Below, one piece after another: positions 17,201 to 26,051 of a stretch of DNA of 40,708 nucleotides. Source of the DNA: Desulfovibrionales bacterium. Lineage in GTDB: Bacteria; Desulfobacterota; Desulfovibrionia; Desulfovibrionales; Desulfonatronaceae. The stretch spans positions 1 to 40,708 of the forward strand of contig REDL01000035.1 in assembly GCA_007693505.1 (NCBI GenBank), read 5' to 3'. A program made the position numbers and the translations under genes. Each line of letters starts with the position of its first letter. Within the stretch, counting starts at the first letter, position 1. The notes beneath the pieces were generated by a model. That model did no database searches and had not been told where the DNA came from. It saw only the letters and a program-made list of their open reading frames with translations.

Positions 17201-17980
17201 TCAGCGTCCGCTGAGCATGACGCCCTGGAACATGGAGCCGAGCAATAGAATGAAGTCCTGGACGTAAAGGCCCATGATCATGAACATGGTTCCCAGAAAA
17301 AGAAATCCCACGGCGATTTTCAAGGGGAAGCCGACGAAGATCACGTTCATTTGCGGAGCGGCCTTGGCCACCAGGGCCAGGGCCAGGTCGATCAGGAACA
17401 GGGCAACCATCACCGGACTGGCGATCTTGACCGCCAGAATGAATATCTGGCTGGAAAATCGGATCATTTGCTCTGAAAGGGCCGGGGTGAGCAGCAGTCC
17501 GCCGGGAGGGACCAGGGTAAAGCTGTGGGTCAGGGCGTGGAGGAGGTGCAGGTGCCCGTTGAGGCTGAGAAAAATCAGCAGGGACGTCATGTACAGGAAG
17601 TGGGCGGTCACGGCCATGCTCACCCCGGAACTGGGGTCCACGACGCTGACCATGGCAAAGCCCATCTGAAAGCCGACCAGCTGTCCGCCGGTCTGGATGG
17701 CCGCAAACAGCACCCGGACGATCAGCCCCATTGCCAGTCCCATGATCAGCTCTCCCAGGATCATCAGGGCGATCATGAACGGATGGGCCGGGAAATAGTC
17801 CGCGGAAAAGGCCAGGTGCGGCCACAGGCCGAGTGCCAAAACCAGACAGAGGGCGGCTTTGGCCGGCATGGGGATGTTTTCGCCGCCGAAAAACGGCAGC
17901 ATGAAGACGATCAGGCTGATCCGGAAGAGCGTCAGAAAAAAACTGAGGTAAATCCTGGGATCAAAGGCAAACAGGTCCAT
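17201..17980 (-). CDS. fliR: Flagellar export gate protein FliR
   Basis: A 259-residue membrane protein with at least five hydrophobic helices and FliR marks: RISLIVFMLPFFGGENIP near the N-terminus, LAMGLIVRVLFAAIQTGGQLVGFQMGF in the middle and a GVPLKI-like FVGFPLKIAVGFL near 205. FliR with FliP and FliQ forms the export channel; fliP and fliQ are not in this window. This is the first gene of the minus-strand run, so the operon promoter should lie in the 225 bases between it and the mlaD stop. Confidence 0.95.
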   Translation of the reverse strand: MDLFAFDPRIYLSFFLTLFRISLIVFMLPFFGGENIPMPAKAALCLVLALGLWPHLAFSADYFPAHPFMIALMILGELIMGLAMGLIVRVLFAAIQTGGQLVGFQMGFAMVSVVDPSSGVSMAVTAHFLYMTSLLIFLSLNGHLHLLHALTHSFTLVPPGGLLLTPALSEQMIRFSSQIFILAVKIASPVMVALFLIDLALALVAKAAPQMNVIFVGFPLKIAVGFLFLGTMFMIMGLYVQDFILLLGSMFQGVMLSGR

Positions 17981-18205
17981 GGCCGAAGAAAAGCAAGTTT
18001 CGGACCATCAGGGGACGTTGCCTCCCTTTGGTCAGCCAGGGGCGAGACCGGACCCACATGCCTCGAGAGAGAGGGGGAACGCGGCAAAAATTCTGAATGC
18101 GTGAAGAGGGTGCTCTTATCGTTCTGGGTTGGGGTTGGCCTCCGAGGCCATGGATCGCCAGCAGATGCTGAACGAATCTCTTGGAGGAGGCCACCCCCAT
18201 GACAG

Positions 18206-19708
18206 TTACATTCCGGGAACCGGTATGCTGGTGAGCAGGTATTTCAGGTCTTCATCCGTGAAGAAAAAGCCAAGCCCGGCATAAAACGAGCTCCGATCGC
18301 TACGGGCGAAATCGTCCATGCCCAGGCTGGCGTAGAAGTTGCGCAGAAAGTTGAGCCGGATGCCGGCCTTGAGGTGCGGATTGTCGTCCGGGTCAAAGTC
18401 AAAGGCCTCAAAAAGCAGCTGTACCCGGTCGTCCCAAAGGAAGTAGTCCAGACCCACGCCTCCGGTATTTTCGAACAGGCCGCCGCGCAGCACCAGATTG
18501 TCCCAACGTTTGGCCAATTGGGCGGAAAAGGTGATTTTGCTTTGGCGGTACTTGTCCTCGATCTCGTGAATGGTGGTCCGTTCTCCATTCACCCAGCGCT
18601 CCGTGAAGGTTTCGGTCTTTTCTCGGCGCCCACGCGGGTTGTCCACCACGGAGAGCAGGTAATACTTGTCTTCCGCCGGTTGCAGACGCAGGGTCAAGGC
18701 GGATCGGGTCTCGCCATGGCGGGCCATGTATTCGCTGGTGAAATCCACGGAGGTGCGGAACTGGTCCTGCTTGGTGAGAATCCGGTTCAGGCCTTCCAGG
18801 GCGCTGTCCAGCTCCCTAACCGTGGTGTCCTCGTTGATGAGCTTACCGATGGTGCCTTGGCCCTCGTCGATTTTCCGGGAAACGCTTTCCAGAGAGGCCA
18901 CGGTCTCGCGCAGATCCTGGCCCATTTCCGGGTCGTTGATCAGCTTGGCCAAGGGGCCTTCTCCCGTCTCAAGGCGGGACAATACGGTGCCGGCCTGTTC
19001 CAGGGTGTCCCTGAGCTGTCCGGAAGCGCTTTCCAGGTTGGCCACGATGCGGTCGATGCCGTCCTTGTTGGTCCCGGCGATATCCCGAAGATCCGTGGAA
19101 AATTCCCGAAAGTTGCGCACAATAAAGTCAACGCTTTCGGCATTGGCCTGGACCATCTCGTTCAGCCCCATGGCTGCATCGCGAAGGCTCTGGAAGGCCA
19201 GGCGCAAGTCCTGCTCCCCCTGGGCGCCGCCGAATACATTGGCCGCACTTCGGGCCACAACCCGGATGTCGTCGGCGATTTCTCCAACCTTGGTGAACAA
19301 TTGATCCAGGTCTGCCGGGGTATCCCCCCTGGCGATTCGGTCCCCATCGCCGACCTGCGGAAAAGGCGCCGAGCCTGGAGCGATCTCGATAAACTTGTCG
19401 CCCAAGACGCCTCTGGTGCGGATGGTGGCTACGGCATCGGAGCGGATCTGGACGTTGGGCAACAATTGAAGCGTAACCCGGGCCCGGTTTTCATCCAGGG
19501 TGATGGCTCGAACCAGGCCGACTTCAATGCCGGCGATTTCCACCGGGGAGTTGGTTCTCAGTCCCGAGACATTGTCGAAAAAGACGTCCACCTCGTAACT
19601 TTCCCTGGGCACGAACACACCGGTGCCCACCCTGAGGGTCATATAAGCCAGGGCCGCGAGGGCGACCAGGACAAAGACGCCCACTTTGATTTCTGCTCCG
19701 GATCTCAC
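18206..19708 (-). CDS. mlaD: MCE-domain (MlaD-like) lipid transport protein with strand-rich C-terminal domain
   Basis: A 500-residue protein: one N-terminal membrane helix (about 8-25), one MCE domain (about 35-115; YEVDVFFDNVSGL, SPVEIAGIEVG, GDKFIEI), a helical coiled region with repeated ETGEGPLAKLINDPE / GQGTIGKLINED motifs (120-330) and a C-terminal domain (335-500) of alternating beta strands. That last part (ALTLRLQPAEDKYYLLSVVD, ITFSAQLAKRW, VLRGGLFEN, VGLDYFLWDDRVQLLFEAF) reads like outer-membrane barrel strands. MlaD-type proteins carry phospholipids across the periplasm with the MlaE-MlaF ABC complex encoded upstream. The GTG start has GGAG eight bases upstream. Typical MlaD has about 180 residues, so the helical arm and end domain are additions. 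Confidence 0.88.
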   Translation of the reverse strand: MRSGAEIKVGVFVLVALAALAYMTLRVGTGVFVPRESYEVDVFFDNVSGLRTNSPVEIAGIEVGLVRAITLDENRARVTLQLLPNVQIRSDAVATIRTRGVLGDKFIEIAPGSAPFPQVGDGDRIARGDTPADLDQLFTKVGEIADDIRVVARSAANVFGGAQGEQDLRLAFQSLRDAAMGLNEMVQANAESVDFIVRNFREFSTDLRDIAGTNKDGIDRIVANLESASGQLRDTLEQAGTVLSRLETGEGPLAKLINDPEMGQDLRETVASLESVSRKIDEGQGTIGKLINEDTTVRELDSALEGLNRILTKQDQFRTSVDFTSEYMARHGETRSALTLRLQPAEDKYYLLSVVDNPRGRREKTETFTERWVNGERTTIHEIEDKYRQSKITFSAQLAKRWDNLVLRGGLFENTGGVGLDYFLWDDRVQLLFEAFDFDPDDNPHLKAGIRLNFLRNFYASLGMDDFARSDRSSFYAGLGFFFTDEDLKYLLTSIPVPGM

Positions 19709-19858
19709 GGTCGCTGCTCCATTGATGTGGATTGTGGATCGATGATTTTTTGTTCAGATGTCATTTCATGTGCCCGGAAGGCCGGATATTGAGGATATTG
19801 AATGAAAAGATAGGACAAGCGGACGTCGGAGCAGGGCTCTGCATGTGATGAAATACTT

Positions 19859-20620
19859 TCATATGACCTGAATCGGCCCTTCGGCCCGGCCATGGATGAA
19901 CTGCTGGACCACTTCGTCGTCCCAATCCCTGATCTGCTCCGGAGAGCCCTCAGCGATGATCGTGCCGTCAAAAAGCATGAACAATCTGTGTCCTGTGCTC
20001 ATGGCCGCGGAGATATCGTGGCTGATGACCACGCAGGTTGCCCCGAATTCGGACTGGGTGCGCACAATCAGTTCATTGATGGCCGCGGCCATGACGGGAT
20101 CCAGTCCGGAGGTGGGTTCATCAAAGAGCACGATCTTTGGGTCCAAAGCCAAGGCCCGGGCCAGGCCGACGCGCTTGCGCATGCCTCCGGAAAGTTCGGA
20201 AGGGAGTTTTTGGCCCTTGTCTTTCAGTCCCACGGCTGCCAGCTTGGCCGCGACAATGTCCAGGACTTCCCGGCGGCTTTTACGGGAGTGTTCCAGAAGC
20301 GGGAAGGCCACGTTCTCCTCCACGGTCATGGAATCAAACAAGGCGGACTCCTGGAAAAGCATCCCAAATTTGCGGCGCACCGGGGCCAACTGTCGCTCGC
20401 TGAGCCGGGCGATATCCTGGCCGTCAATGATCACCTGGCCCTGATCCGGCCGCATCAGCCCGATGACATGCTTGAGCAGGACACTCTTGCCCCCGCCGCT
20501 GCGGCCGATGATCACGCTGACCGAATCCTTGGGAACGGCCAGGTCCAGTCCGCGCAGGACATGGTCCTTGCCGAAACTTTTATGCACGTGGCGCAGTTCG
20601 ATGATCGGTTCAGCAGACAT
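19859..20620 (-). CDS. mlaF: Lipid-transport ABC ATPase MlaF
   Basis: A 253-residue ATPase with Walker A GRSGGGKS (39-46), signature LSGGMRKR (143-150), Walker B IVLFDEPTSGLD (163-174) and H-loop VISHD. The GGM-R-KR-type signature is usual for the Mla subfamily. It powers MlaE, encoded 120 bases upstream, and the MCE gene follows after 150 bases. An accessory STAS protein (MlaB), MlaC and MlaA are not in the operon. Confidence 0.93.
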   Translation of the reverse strand: MSAEPIIELRHVHKSFGKDHVLRGLDLAVPKDSVSVIIGRSGGGKSVLLKHVIGLMRPDQGQVIIDGQDIARLSERQLAPVRRKFGMLFQESALFDSMTVEENVAFPLLEHSRKSRREVLDIVAAKLAAVGLKDKGQKLPSELSGGMRKRVGLARALALDPKIVLFDEPTSGLDPVMAAAINELIVRTQSEFGATCVVISHDISAAMSTGHRLFMLFDGTIIAEGSPEQIRDWDDEVVQQFIHGRAEGPIQVI

Positions 20621-20739
20621 GGCGATGGGTCATGTTGTTACGAAAAAAATATGTGAAATCGCTCTGCATGGGAGATGCCAAAAAATGAAAACGCTTAGAG
20701 AGCGGTTGGCTGACATGGCGTGTATTGGGGAATCGCGCA

Positions 20740-21510
20740 CTACATCATCAGGGCTGTGAGGATATAGTCAAAGGTCAGGATCAGCACGGACGAGAGCACA
20801 ACGGCCTGGGTCGTGGCCCGGCCCACGCCTTCGGCACCGCCCCGAGTGTAAAATCCCTTGTAGCAGCCTACAAGGGTGAGGATCAAACCAAAGCAGGCTG
20901 CCTTGACCAGGCCGTTGTAGATGTCGCTCAGCTCCACGAATTCATAAATTTTGTTCATGAATATGCCTCCGTGGATGCCCAAGAGCCTCACCCCGACCAG
21001 GTAGCCGCCGACCACGCCGATGAAGACGGACAAGGCGGAGAGCAGGGGAACCATGATGACTCCGGCAACGATACGCGGCAAAACAAGATATTGGACCGGA
21101 TTGATGGCCATGACGGACAGGGCGTCCACCTGTTCCGTGACGCGCATGGTGCCGATCTCCGCTGCAATGGCAGACCCGGCTCGCCCGGTGACCATCAGGG
21201 CCGTGATGACCGGACCCAACTCTCGGGCCATGGACAGGGCCACCGTGGCCCCGACCAGGGTTTCGGCGGAAAACATGCGAAAGGCATAGTACGTCTGCAA
21301 AGCGAGGACCATACCGGTGAACAGTGAGGTCAGGGCGACGACGAACACGGAATTCACGCCGATGAATTCCAACTGTTTGAAAAAGAGTCTCCAGCGCCAG
21401 GGAGGGCGAAACAGCCATCCCAAGGCCTCCATCAAAAGAAGGATTATGCGTCCGGCATCGCGAGAAATGGTCAAGGCAACGCTGCCAAGTGCGGAAACGA
21501 GTTGTGTCAT
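20740..21510 (-). CDS. mlaE: Lipid-transport ABC permease MlaE
   Basis: A 256-residue integral membrane protein of the MlaE family (PF02405). Signatures are the amphipathic N-terminal helix, FTGMVLALQTYYAF, VALSMARELGPVITALMVTGRAGSAIAAEIGTM (split by function at the coupling helix) and NPVQYLVLPR. It is the permease of the Mla phospholipid transporter in the inner membrane. It is the first gene of the operon mlaE-mlaF-mlaD. No convincing ribosome binding site precedes the ATG. Confidence 0.93.
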   Translation of the reverse strand: MTQLVSALGSVALTISRDAGRIILLLMEALGWLFRPPWRWRLFFKQLEFIGVNSVFVVALTSLFTGMVLALQTYYAFRMFSAETLVGATVALSMARELGPVITALMVTGRAGSAIAAEIGTMRVTEQVDALSVMAINPVQYLVLPRIVAGVIMVPLLSALSVFIGVVGGYLVGVRLLGIHGGIFMNKIYEFVELSDIYNGLVKAACFGLILTLVGCYKGFYTRGGAEGVGRATTQAVVLSSVLILTFDYILTALMM

Positions 21511-21615
21511 AGGTTGGGGAGATGCAAGGATCAGAAGTCGGAAGTCAGCGGTTGGAGGGCAGGAGGCTGGGACGTAACGGTTTCATTCAATTTTCTGACT
21601 CATGAAAATGCGCGT

Positions 21616-22254
21616 TCATTTTCTCCACCAGGATGGATCCGGGCCATTGAACCACCATTCCGTATGGTCGGTGCGAAGGATCACTTCAGCCAAGTCCCGG
21701 CCAACCGAGGTTCGCAGGCGCGGCAGAGCGCAATCCAGCCACTTGGCTGCATAGGGGTTGCCCAGGTCCTGTTCCTGCTTCAGATTCATGATCAGGTCAA
21801 GCTGATCCGCATCATGGACCAAAAGGGCCTCCAGGCTTTGCTCGGCCTCCATTTCATGCCACCACTGCAGCACCTCGTCCAGCCCGGTGCCCTCCAACGC
21901 ATGTTCAAGGGCCAATTGGGCGTTGCGAGTGTTGTAGATCCGGTTGACGTAGTTGAAGTCGCCAATACGGGTTTCATGCAGGTCATGGAACAGGGCCATA
22001 CCCAGGGCCCGCGCCATGTCAGCGCCGGTCAACCTCGCGAGGACATAGGCTATGACCGTGGTTCGGAAGGAGTGTTCGGCAACATTCTCCTGGCCGGAGC
22101 CCAAAAATTGATACCCGCTGCGAGGGGTTTTGCGGAGCATGCCGACTTCGAAAAGAAAATGGGTCAACCGTTGCTTTTGACCATCTCTTGGAGGGGATGC
22201 CTGGGCACCCTCCTGGGAGGACGTCTGTCCGGGAGCTGAAGTAATGCGGGTCAT
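21616..22254 (-). CDS. HD-domain phosphohydrolase (YfbR/5'-deoxynucleotidase-like)
   Basis: A 212-residue HD-fold hydrolase. The metal ligands are visible: His in AEHSFRTT, His-Asp in LFHDLHE and Asp in VHDADQLDL. The order H...HD...D, with GMLRKTPRSGY at the start, matches the YfbR-type nucleoside 5'-monophosphatase group. I start at the ATG at 22254; an upstream start 18 codons earlier is possible, and no ribosome site decides it. The first 25 residues are Gln/Ser/Pro-rich and not conserved. It lies 105 bases before mlaE in the same direction. Confidence 0.82.
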   Translation of the reverse strand: MTRITSAPGQTSSQEGAQASPPRDGQKQRLTHFLFEVGMLRKTPRSGYQFLGSGQENVAEHSFRTTVIAYVLARLTGADMARALGMALFHDLHETRIGDFNYVNRIYNTRNAQLALEHALEGTGLDEVLQWWHEMEAEQSLEALLVHDADQLDLIMNLKQEQDLGNPYAAKWLDCALPRLRTSVGRDLAEVILRTDHTEWWFNGPDPSWWRK

Positions 22255-22536
22255 GGACCGTGTTCTGGATGGAGGTTCATGGTAGTATGGTCTGTCTCTT
22301 ACCCTCAAATTTCATGTTCTCCCAGGAATGGGTCATTGGTCAAGCTGTGGTCGAACGATTCCGGAAGAACGACTCCTGGTCAACCAGGCCGTCGCCCCGA
22401 GCGCAAACAGGGGCAACCAGCGTTCTCCCTGACACATGGTTACCTGTCAACAGCACCGGCCCTGCTGTGGACAACCCCGCCGGTTGCCAGTTCCAAGGAG
22501 GGATTGTAAGGGAATGGAAAAAAATGGTGGTGAGAC

Positions 22537-22725
22537 ATGACACAAGACTCTCAAAAAGGTCTGCATCCCCTGATCCGTGGTGCAATCATCGGCGGTTCCA
22601 TCGGTTTGATGGCAGTCTGGTTCGGGTATGACATGGGCCGGGCTTTTTTTCTCGGAATCATTTGCGGCGGATTGGGCGCCTATACCGCTCAACGCATTCA
22701 GGAAAAACGGCGCAACAAAAAATGA
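22537..22725 (+). CDS. Small two-helix membrane protein
   Basis: A 62-residue protein with two short hydrophobic helices (about 13-30 and 35-50) rich in glycine (GAIIGGSIGLM, GIICGGLGAY), separated by GYDMGRAF, and a strongly basic tail (RIQEKRRNKK). GGTGGTGAG precedes the ATG. It is the first gene of a plus-strand run; the nitroreductase start lies just past its stop. Function unknown. The 282 bases before it, between divergent genes, show no convincing promoter box. Confidence 0.7.
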   Translation: MTQDSQKGLHPLIRGAIIGGSIGLMAVWFGYDMGRAFFLGIICGGLGAYTAQRIQEKRRNKK

Positions 22726-22751
22726 CCGCAGCGCCGAAGACGGAGGGACGT

Positions 22752-23291
22752 ATGGCAGCGGAACACGTTGAAAAGGTTTTTGACGTGCTTTTGGGGCGGC
22801 GCAGTGTTCGCAAATTTACGGATCAACCCGTGGGTATGGATGATCTGCGCCGGATTCTGGAAGCAGGACGGTGGGCGCCGAGTGGGCTGAACAACCAGCC
22901 TTGGCGGTTCCTCGTGGTGCGTCCCGGGGATGCCCGCCAGGAGACCATGGCCGGGTTGACCAAGTATGGACACATTGTGCGCAATGCCCAGGCATTGGTC
23001 GTGGTCCTGCTCCACAAGCCGACCATGTATCACGAAGGCAAGGACCACCAAGCCGCCGGTGCGTGCATTCAGAACATGCTTCTGGCCATCCATGCTCTGG
23101 GGCTGGGTGGAGTTTGGATTGGTGAAATCATTAATCAGGAAAAGGACGTTCTGGAGGCTTTGCACCTTGGATCCGAGAATTTTCGGCTGATGGCCGTTAT
23201 CGCTTTGGGTCATCCGCTCCATCCGTTCGAGGCTCGAGCGGACGGGAGTGCGCGGCGTCCTTTGGAAGAACTGCTTGTGGAGGCGTTATAA
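22752..23291 (+). CDS. Nitroreductase-family flavoprotein
   Basis: A 179-residue nitroreductase-fold protein, probably FMN-dependent and dimeric: LLGRRSVRKFTDQPV at the N-terminus (FMN phosphate binding), GRWAPSGLNNQPWRF, then a middle helix AGACIQNMLLAIHALGLGGVWIGE and the end LMAVIALGHP. It would reduce quinones, nitro compounds or similar acceptors with NAD(P)H; the substrate is not known. I start at ATG 22752 because GGAGGG lies six bases before it; an ATG at 22722 overlapping the previous stop is weaker. The stop overlaps the next start (TAATG). Confidence 0.9.
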   Translation: MAAEHVEKVFDVLLGRRSVRKFTDQPVGMDDLRRILEAGRWAPSGLNNQPWRFLVVRPGDARQETMAGLTKYGHIVRNAQALVVVLLHKPTMYHEGKDHQAAGACIQNMLLAIHALGLGGVWIGEIINQEKDVLEALHLGSENFRLMAVIALGHPLHPFEARADGSARRPLEELLVEAL

Positions 23292-23911
23292 TGTCGTCCG
23301 TTCACACCTTTCCCCTCGGACCGTTGCAAACCAACAGCTACCTGGTCGCTCACGGCCCGGAGGCCCTGGTGATTGATCCGGGTGGTGAACCGAGTCAATT
23401 GCTCAGTCATGCCGCCACGTATGGCCTTAGGGTTCAGCATATTCTGAACACGCACCTGCATTTTGATCACCTCTACGGCAATCAGGCGCTCCACCAGTCC
23501 ACCAATGCCCCTGTCCTTGTGCCGGAAAAAGACATCCCGCTGCTGTCCAGCGGTCTTGGCAGCGGGAACTACATGGGCATGCCCAAGGTGGACAGCTTTG
23601 CGTACGAACCGATCAGCGAGGGCGAACTGACCCTGATCGGTCTGCAGTGCAAAGCACTGTTCACTCCGGGGCATAGCCCGGGCAGCCTGTCCTTTTACTT
23701 CCCTGATCTCGGTGCGGTATTCGTGGGCGATGTGCTCTTTGCCGGGTCCATTGGACGAACCGATTTTTTCGGTGGTGATTTGGAAACGCTGCTGCACTCG
23801 GTCCGCACCCAGCTGTTCACCCTGCCGCCGGCAACAGTGGTCTATCCCGGCCATGGTCCGGCAACGACCATTCAGGAAGAGCAGCAAAACAACCCTTTTT
23901 TTGAAACATAA
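23291..23911 (+). CDS. Metallo-beta-lactamase-fold hydrolase (GloB/YcbL-like)
   Basis: A 206-residue MBL-fold protein with the metal motif THLHFDH (54-60), later His in PGHSPGS, Asp in FVGDVLF and His in YPGHGPAT. The short length and GSIGRTDF element match hydroxyacylglutathione hydrolase-like proteins of the YcbL group rather than full GloB. It may hydrolyse thioesters. It is translationally coupled to the nitroreductase gene. Confidence 0.9.
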   Translation: MSSVHTFPLGPLQTNSYLVAHGPEALVIDPGGEPSQLLSHAATYGLRVQHILNTHLHFDHLYGNQALHQSTNAPVLVPEKDIPLLSSGLGSGNYMGMPKVDSFAYEPISEGELTLIGLQCKALFTPGHSPGSLSFYFPDLGAVFVGDVLFAGSIGRTDFFGGDLETLLHSVRTQLFTLPPATVVYPGHGPATTIQEEQQNNPFFET

Positions 23912-23943
23912 CCACACACCAATACGCAGGAGACGGATAGAAC

Positions 23944-24612
23944 ATGCCTCCAGGCCGCCCCATGGAAGAGATCGCGCCCTACTCCCAGGGCGATTTCTCC
24001 GCGCCCGCGATATTCTCCTGCAGTCCGCGCAGCGGGGGCAACAGCGACAGCGCTGCGGAGTTTTTTCGGGAGGGAGTTTGCCAGGCCGGAGGGCGCGCGC
24101 AGGTCTTTTACCTGCGGGATTATGCCATACATCCCTGCCTGGGATGCATGCGATGCGAGCTGGCCCCCCTGGGGGACTGCTTTCTGGGGGCACGGGATCA
24201 AAGCGGCCCGCTTTTCCAGACCCTGCTGGCCGCCCCGATGCTCTTCATCGCCGCCCCCATCTACTTCTATCACCTACCGGCTCAATTCAAGGCCTGGATC
24301 GATCGTAGCCAGTCCTACTATCATCGCTGGGAAAAGGGGGACCCTCGGCTTCGAAAGCTTCCACCACGCCCGGCAATCGTCAATCTTGTCGCCGGCCGGC
24401 GACGTGGTGAAAAGCTCTTTGAAGGGGCTTTGTTGACACTGAAGTTTTTTCTGGTCACGTTCAATTTCACCATTGAGGAGCACCACGCTTTTCGGGGCAT
24501 TGACGCCTCTGAGGATTTACGCATGCATCCCGAGGCCCGTGAGGAATTGATAGCCGCGGGCAGGGAGGCCTGGGCGACTTGTCACCGTGCGCCAAGCATC
24601 CTGAAAACATGA
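23944..24612 (+). CDS. NAD(P)H-dependent FMN reductase / iron-sulfur flavoprotein-like
   Basis: A 222-residue flavodoxin-fold protein. The FMN-phosphate loop is SCSPRSGGNSD (residues about 26-36), followed by LGCMRCEL in HPCLGCMRC...GDCF. The three spaced cysteines resemble the compact motif of iron-sulfur flavoproteins but with one cysteine fewer than the four-cysteine version. The element APIYFYHLPAQFKAWIDRS is typical of the NADPH-dependent FMN reductase family. The partner is unknown. It follows the MBL gene by 32 bases. Confidence 0.85.
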   Translation: MPPGRPMEEIAPYSQGDFSAPAIFSCSPRSGGNSDSAAEFFREGVCQAGGRAQVFYLRDYAIHPCLGCMRCELAPLGDCFLGARDQSGPLFQTLLAAPMLFIAAPIYFYHLPAQFKAWIDRSQSYYHRWEKGDPRLRKLPPRPAIVNLVAGRRRGEKLFEGALLTLKFFLVTFNFTIEEHHAFRGIDASEDLRMHPEAREELIAAGREAWATCHRAPSILKT

Positions 24613-24670
24613 GGCAATGCTTATGCAAACGCCTGGTGCTCCGGAAGACTGGCTATGTTGATTGTCCTGC

Positions 24671-25510
24671 ATGGCTGTTGATCCGGCCAAGGAGGGTCGC
24701 CATATCCCCCTGAGGATTTTTCGCCAACTTGGGAGCAGGTGCCGAGGGGCTGCGGATTGGTTCCTGCTCAATGGTTTTCCCGCTTTGAGACAACGGTGTC
24801 CGGTCTGTGGGGTTCTCGCCAGAGCGGCCGTCATGGATTGCGATTCAGGTTGCGGAGAAAAGCCAGAGGGCGTGTCCGAGGGGTCACAGGTTTGCACGGC
24901 CTGCCGTGCAGACTTGGCGCAGAGGACCGGGGGATATTGTCCGCGATGTGCCCTGGTATTCGGTGCTTCCACCGACCCGGCGACCCTGTGTCTGCAGTGC
25001 CGCGTATCTCCGCCGCCCTGGGAAAATACGTATTTTTACGGGCCCTATGAGGGACGTCTCAAGTCATTGGTGTTGCGGTTCAAGTTTCAGGCCCAACTTG
25101 GGCTGGGAGAGGTGCTGCACGTACTGCTTCACCAGGCCTTGGCATGCGGTTCTGCACCGGATCACGATCTGGTCATCCCGGTGCCCTTGCATCCCCGCAG
25201 GTTGCGGCATCGAGGATTCAACCAGAGCCTGGAACTGGCTCGGGGCGTCAGTGGCGAAGATTCCCGGAAGTTGGAGCCCAATGCCGTGACCCGGGTCCGG
25301 GATACCCCGGCGCAACACACCCTGCCCAGGGCCAAGCGCCTGGACAACCTGGCCGATGCGTTTCTCGCCGACCCCGCACATGTCCAGGGCCGTTCCGTGT
25401 TGCTGGTGGACGATATCTTGACCACCGGGGCCACGGTCCAGGCTGCATCCCAGGCCCTTCTGCAAGCAGGGGCAACACGGGTCAGTCTGCTCGTTCTGGC
25501 CAGGGCATGA
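24671..25510 (+). CDS. comF: ComF-family amidophosphoribosyltransferase
   Basis: A 279-residue protein with an N-terminal zinc-binding part (CPVC at about 46-49, CTAC, CPRC, CLQC) and a C-terminal type I phosphoribosyltransferase domain with the PRPP-binding loop SVLLVDDILTTGAT. The element VIPVPLHPRRLRHRGFNQS is the ComF/GntX signature. In naturally competent bacteria ComF takes part in DNA uptake and processing; elsewhere its role is uncertain. ATG 24671 is preferred over a TTG three codons upstream. There is an extra cysteine pair (CDSGC) between the first two zinc pairs, giving a longer linker than usual. Confidence 0.88.
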   Translation: MAVDPAKEGRHIPLRIFRQLGSRCRGAADWFLLNGFPALRQRCPVCGVLARAAVMDCDSGCGEKPEGVSEGSQVCTACRADLAQRTGGYCPRCALVFGASTDPATLCLQCRVSPPPWENTYFYGPYEGRLKSLVLRFKFQAQLGLGEVLHVLLHQALACGSAPDHDLVIPVPLHPRRLRHRGFNQSLELARGVSGEDSRKLEPNAVTRVRDTPAQHTLPRAKRLDNLADAFLADPAHVQGRSVLLVDDILTTGATVQAASQALLQAGATRVSLLVLARA

Positions 25511-25663
25511 CCAACTCTCTGGCCTGGTCTGGCTGGTGGCAGCTTGGGCCTGGACCTGTCCCTGGGGCTGGCCCTGGGTCTGGTCAGAGCGCACAAATTG
25601 TTCCGGACTGATGGATCGACGAGATGGGTCAGGGTGGCGGCAAGGCGATGTGCTCCAAAAAGC

Positions 25664-25692
25664 TTGACGCTGGGAACGTGTTTCGCATATGA
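25664..25692 (+). promoter_or_regulatory. Candidate sigma-70 promoter for rplU-rpmA
   Basis: TTGACG (25664-25669) is followed after 17 bases by ATATGA (25687-25692), with the rplU ribosome site 18 bases further. The -35 box is good and the -10 box fair. The 200 bases after comF otherwise show nothing clear. Confidence 0.35.
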
Positions 25693-25721
25693 GGACCGTT
25701 TCTGCACTTGGGAGGCTGATA

Positions 25722-26036
25722 ATGAAATATGCGATCGTGGAATCAGGCGGAAAACAATACCGCATGGAAGAGGGGGCGAACCTCAAGGTCGACAGGATTC
25801 ATGCCGAACCCGGCACGGATGTCTTTCTGGACAAGGTTCTGCTTGTTGGGAACAGTGAAGGAGCCACCGCGGGACAGCCGTACGTGTCTGATGCCAAGGT
25901 GGCCTGTGAGGTCATGGAGCACGGTCGTGACAAGAAAATCGTCGTGTTTCGGTTCTGGCGGCGCAAGGATTCCAGGAAGAAGCAGGGGCATCGGCAGGAG
26001 TTCACTCGAATCAAGGTCAAGTCGATTCAGGCATAG
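25722..26036 (+). CDS. rplU: Ribosomal protein L21
   Basis: A 104-residue L21 protein: MKYAIVESGGKQYRMEEG at the N-terminus and the conserved end VFRFWRRKDSRKKQGHRQEFT with ribosomal RNA-binding basic residues. It binds 23S rRNA in the large subunit. ATG 25722 has GGAGG six bases upstream. rpmA follows after 15 bases, the near-universal order. Confidence 0.98.
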   Translation: MKYAIVESGGKQYRMEEGANLKVDRIHAEPGTDVFLDKVLLVGNSEGATAGQPYVSDAKVACEVMEHGRDKKIVVFRFWRRKDSRKKQGHRQEFTRIKVKSIQA

Positions 26037-26051
26037 CCACGGAGGATCACA

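Noticed and set aside
17981-18205. Possible small minus-strand gene of about 79 codons upstream of fliR
   Set aside because: Composition is Arg/Pro/Ser-rich without pattern, there is no ribosome site and it overlaps fliR out of frame. The gap is better seen as the operon leader.
18374-19792. Long plus-strand open frame of 472 codons opposite the MCE gene
   Set aside because: It is a shadow produced by GC-rich codon bias; it has no start site or domain, while the minus strand encodes a clear MCE protein.
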